Positions 51,812 through 60,123 of a stretch of 64,000 nt of DNA are shown piece after piece. The first letter of the stretch is position 1. Every line of letters begins with the position of its first letter. A program made the translations under genes and the position numbers. The notes under the pieces were generated by a model that worked only from the letters and a program-made list of their open reading frames with translations, was not told the DNA's origin and ran no database searches. This stretch comes from JBFFZF01 sp050732695 (GTDB lineage: Bacteria > Gemmatimonadota > Gemmatimonadetes > Longimicrobiales > RSA9): contig JBOHRL010000001.1 in NCBI GenBank assembly GCA_050732695.1, positions 1-64,000 of the forward strand, read 5' to 3'.

Positions 51812-53057
51812 GACGGATCGCTTCAACCGGCAGCAGCTTCGCCGCCTGCCTTGCCGGGTAGATCGTGGCGACGAAGGCGATGGCGATGCTGGCCAGCACG
51901 ATCATCACGAAATCCGTCGGTTCGAGCGCGAGCGGCAGCGTGTCGATGAAATACACATCGCCCGGCAGCCGGATCAGCTCGAAGTAATCCAGCACGAACA
52001 CCAGTGAGAGGCCGCCGGCCGCACCGAGTGTCGTGCCGATCAATCCGATCGTGAGGCCCATCAACATGAAGATGCGCAGCACCGCACGGCGCGTCAGCCC
52101 CATCGATTTCAGGATCCCGATCTCACGTGTCTTGTCTGCCACGACCATGATCAGCATGCTCACGATATTGAACGCCGCCACGAGCACGATCATGAACAGG
52201 ATCACCATCATCGCCAGCTTCTCGAGCTTGAGCGCCGAAAACAGGGACGTGTTCAGGTTGACCCAGTTGTCGATGAAGTAGCGCTGCCCCAGCTCGAGGA
52301 AGATCTCGTTCGAGATGGTCGTGGCCTGCCACGGATCGAGCACGTTCACGAACAGCCCTGTCACCGTGTCCGCCGGCATTCCAAGCAATGCCTGTGCCGC
52401 ACCGAGTTCGACGTAGAGATTCGCGTTGTCGTACTCGTACATGCCGGTCCGGAAGGTGTTCACTACCTCGAACGGGTGCGGTACCGGGATCGGGTAGCCG
52501 GTCAACGGATCGGTTTTCAGATTCTCGAATGCAGCCACGAGAACGGTGTCGCCGGGCAGCACGTTGAGCCGCTGCGCCAGCCCGCGTCCCAGGAGCGCCC
52601 CCGGCAGGCCGCTTGCCGTCGGCCCGAACGACAGCGTGCCCTCGCGCAGTTCCTGTTCGATCTGCGTGAGCGGCACCTCCGAGATCGTGGGATCGATGCC
52701 GTAGAGCAGACCCGGCTGCGGAAACGAGCTGCCCTGCCGGAGCACAACGATCTGCGTGTTGACGTACGGCGAAGCGCCGATCACACCTTTGACGCCGGTG
52801 ACGCGCGCCAGCACTCGGCGCCAATCCCCCAGGCGCAGGTTCGAACCCATATCGAACACGTAGACGTGCGGGTTCGACCCCAGAATCTTCGCCTGTAGAT
52901 CCTGCTGGAGTCCCGTCATCACAGCAATCACGGTGATGAGTGCCGTCACACCCAGTGCAACACCGCCCACCGCGATCAGCGTGATCAGCGAGAGAAACCG
53001 GCCCTTCCTGCGCGAAGCGAGGTAGCGGCGGGCGATGTACCACTGGAGACTCTTCAT
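51804..53057 (-). CDS. Lipoprotein-releasing permease, LolC/LolE type
   Basis: Inner-membrane permease of the Lol system, 417 residues. It has an N-terminal membrane helix (about 20-45) after IARRYLASRRKGRFLSLI, a large periplasmic MacB_PCD domain (about 50-260) and three C-terminal helices, with VVADKTREIGILKSMGLTRR in the coupling-helix loop. Only one permease gene is present, so it probably works as a homodimer (LolF-like) rather than as LolC plus LolE. The ATG at 53057 lies 85 bases after lysS. Confidence 0.92.
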   Translation of the reverse strand: MKSLQWYIARRYLASRRKGRFLSLITLIAVGGVALGVTALITVIAVMTGLQQDLQAKILGSNPHVYVFDMGSNLRLGDWRRVLARVTGVKGVIGASPYVNTQIVVLRQGSSFPQPGLLYGIDPTISEVPLTQIEQELREGTLSFGPTASGLPGALLGRGLAQRLNVLPGDTVLVAAFENLKTDPLTGYPIPVPHPFEVVNTFRTGMYEYDNANLYVELGAAQALLGMPADTVTGLFVNVLDPWQATTISNEIFLELGQRYFIDNWVNLNTSLFSALKLEKLAMMVILFMIVLVAAFNIVSMLIMVVADKTREIGILKSMGLTRRAVLRIFMLMGLTIGLIGTTLGAAGGLSLVFVLDYFELIRLPGDVYFIDTLPLALEPTDFVMIVLASIAIAFVATIYPARQAAKLLPVEAIRHE

Positions 53058-53142
53058 CGCACGTTCCCGTCGAGCGGCGCGCGCGCGTTTCTCGCCGCCA
53101 TGCCCCGTTCCCGGCGCCATGTCCGCGCCACGGCTCGACGCA

Positions 53143-54672
53143 TCACGATGTCTCCGGGCGCAGCGTCGGGAACAGAATCACATCGCGAATGGACGGTTGA
53201 CCGGTGAGCAGCATGGTCAGCCGGTCGACACCGATACCGACGCCACCCGTCGGCGGCAAACCGTACTCGAGCGCGCGCAGATAGTCCTCATCGAGCATCT
53301 GCGCCTCGTCATCGCCCGCCTGACGCAGCTGCGCCTGCGCCTCGAACCGTTCCCGCTGATCGAGCGGATCGTTCAATTCGCTGAACGCGTTCGCGATCTC
53401 GCGGCCGAGCACGTACAGCTCGAATCGCTCGACCACGCTCGGATCGCCTCGCCGCGGCTTGGCCAGCGGCGAAAGCTCGCGCGGGTAATCGACCACGAAT
53501 ACAGGGCCTTCCAGCGTCGGTTCGATCAGCGCACCAAACAGCTCATCCAGCAACTTGGGCCGGCTCATGCTTCCCGTGTCCTCGACACCGGCACGCCGGG
53601 CTGCTGCGCGCAACTCGTCATCGGTACAGGCCGCGGCATCGACACCCTTCTGCACAAGTGCTTCAAGGAAGCCGATTCGCTCAAACGGCTGCCGCACCGG
53701 CACCTTTCGCTCACCGGCAAGAAGCGTGTCGCCGCCTGTGACATCTTTCACGATCGTGACGAACATCTCCTCGACCAGGCGCATCATGTCTTCGTAGTCG
53801 GCGAAGGCCTCATAGAACTCGAGCATCGTGAATTCCGGGTTGTGGAACCGGTCGATGCCTTCGTTCCGGAAGTCCTTGCTGATCTCGTATACCCGGTCGA
53901 GTCCGCCCACGATCAGCCGCTTGAGATACAGTTCGTCGGCGATGCGCAGATAGAGCGGCATGTCCAGCGCGTTGTGGTGCGTGACGAACGGGCGCGCCGA
54001 GGCACCGCCGTAGAGTGGCTGGAGGACCGGCGTCTCGACTTCGACGTAGCCGCGTTCATCGAGAAAACGGCGCAGGCCGCTCACCACACGGGCGCGTGTC
54101 ATGAAAACCCTTCGCACCTCGGGATGGACGGCGAGGTCGGCGTAACGATGCCGGTATCGTTGCTCGACATCGGCGAAGTCGCCGTGAACCACGCGCTCGC
54201 CGCTGCTGCGTTCCGTCTCTGCCTTCCCGTATGGCAGGGGTCGGAGCGTCTTCGACAGGAGAGTCCAGTCCGATGCGCGGACCGTGACTTCACCCGAGCG
54301 CGTCCTCATGGTGCAGCCGCGAACGCCGATCCAGTCGCCCAGGTCGAGGAGCGACAACAGTTCGAAGGTCTCGGTATCGAGATCGTTCGCGCGGAAATAC
54401 AGTTGGATCCGGCCCTCCCGGTCGGCGAGGTCGGCAAAGACGGTCTTGCCGTGCGGCCGGAGAGACGTGATGCGCCCGGCAATGCTGACCTCCGGGCCGA
54501 CCGGATTCTCCTCGAAGCGGCCGTCCTGTTCGGCGGTCTCGAACGCGGCACGTGCCGCCGCGCTGCCGTGTGTCACAGCGTAGGAATACGCGTACGGCTC
54601 GACACCACGGCGGCGCAACTCGGCAAGCTTCTCGAGCCTCGCCTCCCGCACGTAGTCGGGGCGATCCTCCAT
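53143..54672 (-). CDS. lysS: Lysyl-tRNA synthetase (class II) LysS
   Basis: Charges tRNA-Lys. The 509 residues have an OB-fold anticodon domain (about 55-150), then the class II core: motif 2 FRNEGIDRFHNPEFTMLEFY and motif 3 GVGIGVDRLTMLLTG. The ATG at 54672 begins four bases after the prfB stop; the frame extending further upstream is only a shadow of prfB. The prfB-lysS order is the same as in E. coli. Confidence 0.96.
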   Translation of the reverse strand: MEDRPDYVREARLEKLAELRRRGVEPYAYSYAVTHGSAAARAAFETAEQDGRFEENPVGPEVSIAGRITSLRPHGKTVFADLADREGRIQLYFRANDLDTETFELLSLLDLGDWIGVRGCTMRTRSGEVTVRASDWTLLSKTLRPLPYGKAETERSSGERVVHGDFADVEQRYRHRYADLAVHPEVRRVFMTRARVVSGLRRFLDERGYVEVETPVLQPLYGGASARPFVTHHNALDMPLYLRIADELYLKRLIVGGLDRVYEISKDFRNEGIDRFHNPEFTMLEFYEAFADYEDMMRLVEEMFVTIVKDVTGGDTLLAGERKVPVRQPFERIGFLEALVQKGVDAAACTDDELRAAARRAGVEDTGSMSRPKLLDELFGALIEPTLEGPVFVVDYPRELSPLAKPRRGDPSVVERFELYVLGREIANAFSELNDPLDQRERFEAQAQLRQAGDDEAQMLDEDYLRALEYGLPPTGGVGIGVDRLTMLLTGQPSIRDVILFPTLRPETS

Positions 54673-54676
54673 GCCG

Positions 54677-55781
54677 TTAGCCGCGGCTGCCGAATCGCTT
54701 GAGGTAGGCTTCGATGAACGGGTCGATGTCGCCATCCATGACACGCTGGACGTCGGGAATCTTGAGTTCCGTGCGATGGTCCGTCACCTGCGTATACGGC
54801 TGAAAGACGTAGGATCGGATCTGATTGCCCCAGCCGATGTCCGTCTTTTCCTCTTCCAGCTTCTGTTTCTCTGCTTCACGCCGGTCGAGTTCACGCTGAT
54901 ACAGCGCGGCCTTCAACATCTTCATCGCCGTTGCCTTGTTCTGGAACTGGCTGCGCTCGTTCTGACACGCAACGACGATACCGCTCGGTTCATGCGTGAT
55001 GCGAACCGCCGAACTCGTCTTGTTCACGTGCTGGCCGCCTGCACCGGATGCACGGAACGTATCAATGCGCAGGTCGCCTTCGTCGATTTCGATGGCGATC
55101 GTGTCATCGACGACCGGGTAGACGAACACGCTCGCAAATGACGTGTGCCGCCGTTTCTGTGCATCGAAGGGCGAGATGCGAACCAGACGGTGCACTCCCT
55201 TTTCCGCTTTCAGATAGCCGTACGCGTACTGCCCGCGGATCTCCAGCGTCACGCTCTTGATCCCTGCCTCCTCGCCGGGCAGTTCGTCCAGGACCACGAT
55301 CTCGAATTCATGCCTCGCCGCCCACCGCCCGTACATGCGCATGAGCATCTCCGCCCAATCCTGCGATTCCGTGCCGCCCGCGCCCGGATGAATCGTGACC
55401 ATCGCGTCCCGCGTGTCGTCCGATCCGGACAGCATCGCCCTCAGTTCGAGGCTCTCGATGTCGCGGCTTGCCGATTCGATCTCGCGACCCCACTCCGCGA
55501 CCAGCCCGTCGTCCTCTTCCTCATCCAGAAGCGCGCCGAGTTCCTCCAGGTCCTTCAGTTTCGTGATCAGGGCATCGAACGGCTCGACCCAGTCCTTGAG
55601 CGACTTCGCCTCGGCCATCACCTCGCGCGCCGCGCTGTTGTCGTCCCAGAAGCCCGGCGCCGACATCTGCGTCTCCAGCTCCGCAATCCGACCCCGCTTG
55701 GACGCGACGTCAAAGGTAGCCTCCGAGCGCTTCGAGGCGCTCTCGTTCGGAGTCCAGCCTGCCCGTTAGTTCGAGACCCAT
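54677..55781 (-). CDS. prfB: Peptide chain release factor 2 (programmed +1 frameshift)
   Basis: RF2, which terminates at UGA and UAA. The gene reads in two frames: 23 codons from ATG 55781 to CTT at 55715-55713, where an in-frame TGA follows; after a +1 shift, reading goes on at GAC 55711 to the stop at 54677, giving 367 residues in all. Both parts align with RF2: the short part ends LEALGGYL, the long part starts DVASKRGRIAELETQ. The tripeptide anticodon SPF lies in VRISPFDA, and the GGQ loop is SGAGGQHVNKT. Annotators that ignore the shift would call a shortened gene from 55666. lysS follows four bases later. Confidence 0.95.
55709..55724 (-). promoter_or_regulatory. RF2 autoregulatory frameshift site
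   Basis: On the minus strand GGAGG (55724-55720), four bases, CTT-TGA-C (55715-55709). It matches the classical prfB site: an internal Shine-Dalgarno, a slippery CUU and a UGA stop that is read slowly when RF2 is scarce. GGAGG stands one base further from CUU than in E. coli. Confidence 0.9.
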
Positions 55782-55865
55782 GCCGGTTTCGCCTCGCTGG
55801 TGCCGTGTGCGACTCGCGTATACCCCGGATTGGGGGCGCGTTCCCTGAGCGGAGTGGCGATGAAA

Positions 55866-56182
55866 CGTTTCTGGGGCTGGTTTCTGGGGCTGGTTTCTGG
55901 TTGGACGGAAACGGCTAACGGCGGGTGGGGGCCGGAGCGGCGGTCGAAGCGACGAATCGAAGTGGCGGTCGAAGCGGCGAATCGAAGCGGCGGTCGAAGC
56001 GGCCAATCGAAGCGGCCAATCGAAGCGGCGAACGAAGCGGCGAACGAAGCGGCGAATCGGCCGATCATGACGTCACGCGACGCGGCGCAAACCACGCCGT
56101 GATCCCAGCCATCCCAGCCACGCCGCCGTTATCCGTTTCCGTTCCAACCAGAAACCAGCCCCAGAAACCAGCCCCAGAAACG
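55866..56182. repeat. 317-bp palindromic element with near-perfect 59/60-bp arms
   Basis: Left arm 55866-55924, right arm 56123-56182. As inverted repeats they differ by one base change and one single-base indel. Each arm carries the direct repeat TTTCTGGGGCTGG twice. The 198-base spacer holds a 12/13-bp tandem repeat (55935-56058). The right arm begins seven bases after the stop of the zinc-ribbon gene (minus strand). No transposase or target-site duplication was seen. It could fold into a very long RNA hairpin between the zinc-ribbon gene and prfB. Confidence 0.85.
55935..56058. repeat. Tandem repeat, ~10 units of 12-13 bp
   Basis: Alternating units GAAGCGGCGGTC (12) and GAAGCGGCGAATC or GAAGCGGCCAATC (13), about ten in a row, with a 25-base higher-order period in the first half. 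It lies inside the spacer of the long inverted repeat. The units are too short and have no spacers, so this is not a CRISPR array. Confidence 0.85.
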
Positions 56183-56188
56183 ATCCCC

Positions 56189-56782
56189 TCAGAACACGTT
56201 CTGTCCCTTGGCGAGGATCTTGTTCAGGGCCATGCGAAAGTGGGGCGTCGATTTGGCGAGCGGGAGGCCGACCTGAGCTACGTACTCTTCCCAGCTCTTG
56301 AGGATCTCTTCGCGGAATTCGCTGCGGATGGTGCCCTCTGCCAGACTCTTTTCGCGGCGATCCGGATAGTAGGCGACGATATCGGAGACCAGCGCCCGCG
56401 CGAGGCGCTCGGCCCGCGCATTCGGGTCCTTGGCCCCGAATGGGGAGAAGGACGGACCGCTGTCGCCTGCCGGTTTGGCCGGCGGCGGAGGTGGCGGGGG
56501 TGGCGGGAGTGGTGCGGCCGTCGTCGTGCCGGCCGGGTTGCCCAGCGTTGCGGTCCTCTGGAGGCCCGGGCCACCGGGTCGAGCAGTGGGGCGAGGCGTT
56601 GGAGCCGGCGGCTGTGGCCGGGGTGACGGAGGAGCGCTGGCCCCGGCGGGCGCGGCTGGTGCGGGCGGTTTTACCATGAACGTGGCGCCACAGCGCGCGC
56701 ATTTGGCGCGAGCGCCCTGAGGCGGGATCCGTTCGGGATTGACCCGGAACGTGGTCTGGCACTGGGGGCAGCGGATGTTCAT
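56189..56782 (-). CDS. Zinc-ribbon protein (MJ0042-type finger) with Pro-rich linker
   Basis: A 197-residue protein. Residues 1-~38 form a zinc ribbon of the MJ0042 type (CPQCQTTFRVNPERIP ... CARCGATFMV). Residues ~39-118 are Pro/Ala-rich and disordered, with a run of about ten prolines. The last ~80 residues are a helical domain (ARAERLARALVSDIVAYYPD, then LKSWEEYVAQVGLPLAKST). Proteins with this plan occur in Gemmatimonadota and Deltaproteobacteria; the function is unknown. It overlaps the GGDEF-like gene by four bases, and a long inverted repeat begins just after its stop. Confidence 0.8.
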   Translation of the reverse strand: MNIRCPQCQTTFRVNPERIPPQGARAKCARCGATFMVKPPAPAAPAGASAPPSPRPQPPAPTPRPTARPGGPGLQRTATLGNPAGTTTAAPLPPPPPPPPPAKPAGDSGPSFSPFGAKDPNARAERLARALVSDIVAYYPDRREKSLAEGTIRSEFREEILKSWEEYVAQVGLPLAKSTPHFRMALNKILAKGQNVF

Positions 56783-57795
56783 GGCTCCAACGGCAGCTCG
56801 AGCTCCGCCGGGATCTCGAGTTCGCCAGTCGTCGTGATCGTCCGTCCGTAGTACGGCTGGATCGCGTTCGTGCGTCGATCGACGGCGTACACCGAGCCCG
56901 GCAGTTTCTTCGCGAACATCTTCATTTCCGTGGCCAGCTCACTGACGCGCGCGGTATGTTCGAACTTGTGATGCTCGTTCGTGACGACACCGATCGACAG
57001 CGTCATGAGCGGGACCCAGACAATGTTACCGCGTCGATCGCGACCGAGGAAGTAGCCAGCCTGGCGATCTTCCTCGGTGTACTGATAGGGAATGATTTCG
57101 TCGAAGATCTCGATGCCCTCTTCGCAACAGATGCGCATGCGCTCGAGAGGGACGTTGAAGATGAAATCATCGCCGCCGATGTGGCCGACGAAGCCGTCCG
57201 GACTGTTGCCCTTGACGACATCGCGAAGGATGCGTGCGAGGACGCGGATGACACGGTCGCCTTCGTTGTAGCCGTACCGATCGTTGAACTCCTTGAAATG
57301 ATCGAGATCCGCGTAACAGACAGCGAACGGATGGCCGCCGCGCATGCGTTCGGCGATGTCGCGCTCGATCTGGATCGTTCCGGGCAGGCGAGTCGTAGGG
57401 TGGACGCTGACGTCGCGATCCGCGCGATGCAGCAGCATGCGCAGGCGGAGGATCTGTTCGCGTTCCTCCATGCCGCCAGTCAGGACTTCATCGGCGCCGG
57501 CTTCAAGGCCGGAAAGCACGAGGTCCTCGCGGCCGCGTCCCGCAATCAATGCAACCGGCACGATGGCGCTGAACGGATCCCGCTTGAGTGAGCGAACCAT
57601 GCGCAGTGCCTTCTCATCATCGGTCGTGTCGATGACGATGCCGCCGGGCAGAGTTCGATTGCACAATGCGTCGACGTCATCCGCATCGACGATCGGCACC
57701 ACTGCGAGGCCCTGTAGTTGGGCGAACGCGAGGAGCACAGGCGGGACGGGCCGCCCGCCCGGCGAGTAGTATACGAGTATGGTTCGTGACGCCAT
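56779..57795 (-). CDS. Receiver-like plus GGDEF domain protein
   Basis: A 338-residue cytoplasmic protein. Residues ~5-120 look like a degenerate receiver domain (LVYYSPGGRPVPPVL ... GLEAGADEVLTGG) without a clear phosphoacceptor Asp pocket. Residues ~145-310 are a GGDEF domain: VCYADLDHFKEFNDRYGYNEGD and the active-loop GHIGGDDFIF. The loop is GGDDF instead of GGDEF/GGEEF, so cyclic-di-GMP synthesis is doubtful; it could be an active variant or a sensor. The ATG at 57795 is preferred over an upstream TTG. The zinc-ribbon gene follows with an ATGA overlap. Confidence 0.85.
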   Translation of the reverse strand: MASRTILVYYSPGGRPVPPVLLAFAQLQGLAVVPIVDADDVDALCNRTLPGGIVIDTTDDEKALRMVRSLKRDPFSAIVPVALIAGRGREDLVLSGLEAGADEVLTGGMEEREQILRLRMLLHRADRDVSVHPTTRLPGTIQIERDIAERMRGGHPFAVCYADLDHFKEFNDRYGYNEGDRVIRVLARILRDVVKGNSPDGFVGHIGGDDFIFNVPLERMRICCEEGIEIFDEIIPYQYTEEDRQAGYFLGRDRRGNIVWVPLMTLSIGVVTNEHHKFEHTARVSELATEMKMFAKKLPGSVYAVDRRTNAIQPYYGRTITTTGELEIPAELELPLEP

Positions 57796-57832
57796 GGTCT
57801 GGGCAGGCGCGGCGACAGAGCCGAGCGACTGC

Positions 57833-57873
57833 AAAAAAAATAGCGAGGCCCGGAACTTGGTGTCAAACCGGGC
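57833..57873 (-). terminator. Probable rho-independent terminator of rnr
   Basis: Directly after the rnr stop on the minus strand: GCCCGG (57873-57868), a 14-base loop, CCGGGC (57853-57848), then seven bases and an eight-T run (57840-57833). The stem is short and the T-run is slightly displaced, so strength is uncertain. It separates rnr from the GGDEF-like gene. Confidence 0.55.
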
Positions 57874-60123
57874 TCAGCGGCTGCGCCGACGCTCCGGTGC
57901 GCGGCGGCCCCGCTTCCCGCGCGCTGCATCCTGCTGGACTGGAACGAAGTCCACCCTTCGCTTCTCGACATCGACGGCGGCAACCTGAACCCGTAGCCGC
58001 TGTCCGAGCGTGAAACGACGGCCCAGCCGCTCCCCTGTGAGCAGGAAGCGTTCCTCGACGAACCGGTAGTAATCGTCGTCGAGCGCGCTGACGTGGACGA
58101 GTCCTTCCACGTAATGGTCATCGAGCAACACGAAGAAGCCGAATGGCCGGACGTCACTGATCGTCCCGTCGAGAATGGCCCCGACGTGGCGTTCCATGAA
58201 TCGGACCTTCTTCAGGTCGATGCTGTCACGCTCGGCTTGTTGAGCAACGCGTTCGCGGTCACTTGAATGACGCGCAATCGCCCGCAGCCGTTCAATGTCA
58301 GGGGCCCTGCCCCGCCGCTCGCCAAGCAGCTGCTCGCGTACGACGCGGTGCACGACCAGGTCCGGGTAGCGGCGAATCGGGGAGGTAAAATGCGTGTATG
58401 CTTTCGCCGCGAGACCGAAGTGGCCTGCGTCTGTTTCGCTGTAGCGCGCCTGTTTGAGCGATCGCAATACCAGCGTCGAGAACATGGGCCCTTCCGGCCG
58501 GTCCTTCGCCTGGTCGAGCAGCGCCTGAATCTGCTTCGGCGACGGGCTTCCTTTCGGCGGCGGCCGGTATCCCAGTGCTTTCGCCAGTTCCGCGACCTGC
58601 GCAATGCGCACATCGTCAGGTGGTTCGTGGATGCGGTAAAGAAACGGGATGCCTGCGCGCATCGCCGCCCGTCCGACGGTCTCGTTCGCGAGGAGCATCA
58701 GATCTTCCACGAGGCGATGACTGTCGAGGCGGGGCCGGCGCTCCACTGCAACCGGCGCGCCTCGCTCATCGAGTTGGACCCATGCCTCGGGCAGATCGAA
58801 GTCGAGGCTGCCGCGCTCGCTGCGTGCCGCGCGCAGTGTTACCGCGATACGATCGAGTGCACGCAGAGCCGCATCGGTCTCCGTATCGACCGACCGCGTG
58901 CCGTCGAGAACCGCCTGCGCAGTCCCGTACGACAATCGGTGCCGGCTCCGGATCACCGTTTCGGCAAGTCTGGCATCGACGATGCCGCCCGTTTCGTCGC
59001 TTCGGAACAGAACGCTCAGCGTCAACCGGTCCTGCTCGGGAACCAGCGAACACAGATCGGAAGAAAGCGCGTGTGGCAACATCGGAATCGCACGATCGAC
59101 GAGGTACACGCTGGTCCCTCGCGCCGCCGCTTCGCCATCCAGCGCACTGCCCTTGTGCACGTAGTGCGAGACGTCCGCGATGTGCACACCGATGTCTGCG
59201 CCGCCATCGGGACGCGGCACGAACGAAAGCGCGTCGTCGTGATCCTTCGCATCGGCCGGATCAATCGTGAACGTGAGGATGTCACGCAGATCGGTGCGTT
59301 CTCGCAGGTCGCCGGTACGAACCCCTCGCTGGCGCTGCGCGGCCGCCTCAGTGATCACCTCGGGCGGGAATTCCACGGGCAGCTCGTGTGCGTGAATGAT
59401 CGTCAACACATCCACGCCCGGGGTGTCCGGGCGGCCCAGGATTGCGTCGATCACACCCGCCGGACCGCGGTGCTCATCGCCCCAGTCCTCGACCCGCACG
59501 ACCACGACATCGCCCGGCTCGACGGGACCTGGCGCCTCTTCTGCCGTGACGATCACGTCCCGGCCAAGGGCCGGATCCTCTGGCACGACCCAGCCCAGCC
59601 GCGTCGGAGCAGCTCTGTGCCGGCCGGGCCGGACTTCACCTCTACGCCCGCGCTGCTTTTCCGTCCGCCGGTCGTCTGCGCGGTGGAAGCGGCCAACGAT
59701 CGTGGTGCGGGACCGCTCGAGAACCTCGACGACCCGGCCCTGAAGCCGATCGCCGCGGCCGCGACTCTCCTGGCGCACAGCGACGCGGTCACCGTCCAGC
59801 GCCGACCCGCCGTCCCCAGCGCGCACGAGGATATCTTCTCCGCCCCCGTCCGGGATGACCACGCCAAGACCCCGCCTGAGGCCCTTGAATCGACCGACCG
59901 TAAGCTGAATCCGGACCGGTGCCGCGTACCGCCGGCCGCGCAGCCCGTAGACCTCGCCCTCCTCCACGAGCCGCCGAAGGACGCGCTGAAGCCGCCGCCG
60001 TTCACTTGGCGGAACGGCAAGTGCGGCGGCGATCCCGTCGAGGGTTTCCGGGTGTGGCGCCTCATGCGCGAGATAGTGCACGACGCGTTCGCGATCGACG
60101 CTCGACGAGGAATCCTTCACCAC
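57874..60123 (-). CDS. rnr: Ribonuclease R
   Basis: Processive 3'-5' exoribonuclease that degrades structured RNA. The 749 residues have an N-terminal winged helix (about 10-70), cold-shock domains (about 70-245), the RNB catalytic domain with the acidic cluster TIDPADAKDHDDALSF and SPIRRYPDLVVHRVVRE, a C-terminal S1 domain (IRFMERHVGAILDGTISD ... FGFFVLLDDHYVEGLVHVS region) and a basic tail. The start is GTG at 60123 (or the next codon, also GTG), overlapping the stop of the upstream secreted-protein gene. Confidence 0.95.
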   Translation of the reverse strand: MVKDSSSSVDRERVVHYLAHEAPHPETLDGIAAALAVPPSERRRLQRVLRRLVEEGEVYGLRGRRYAAPVRIQLTVGRFKGLRRGLGVVIPDGGGEDILVRAGDGGSALDGDRVAVRQESRGRGDRLQGRVVEVLERSRTTIVGRFHRADDRRTEKQRGRRGEVRPGRHRAAPTRLGWVVPEDPALGRDVIVTAEEAPGPVEPGDVVVVRVEDWGDEHRGPAGVIDAILGRPDTPGVDVLTIIHAHELPVEFPPEVITEAAAQRQRGVRTGDLRERTDLRDILTFTIDPADAKDHDDALSFVPRPDGGADIGVHIADVSHYVHKGSALDGEAAARGTSVYLVDRAIPMLPHALSSDLCSLVPEQDRLTLSVLFRSDETGGIVDARLAETVIRSRHRLSYGTAQAVLDGTRSVDTETDAALRALDRIAVTLRAARSERGSLDFDLPEAWVQLDERGAPVAVERRPRLDSHRLVEDLMLLANETVGRAAMRAGIPFLYRIHEPPDDVRIAQVAELAKALGYRPPPKGSPSPKQIQALLDQAKDRPEGPMFSTLVLRSLKQARYSETDAGHFGLAAKAYTHFTSPIRRYPDLVVHRVVREQLLGERRGRAPDIERLRAIARHSSDRERVAQQAERDSIDLKKVRFMERHVGAILDGTISDVRPFGFFVLLDDHYVEGLVHVSALDDDYYRFVEERFLLTGERLGRRFTLGQRLRVQVAAVDVEKRRVDFVPVQQDAARGKRGRRAPERRRSR

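Noticed and set aside
55935..56058. Repeat array that could suggest CRISPR
   Set aside because: Units are 12-13 bases with no unique spacers, and no cas genes are near.
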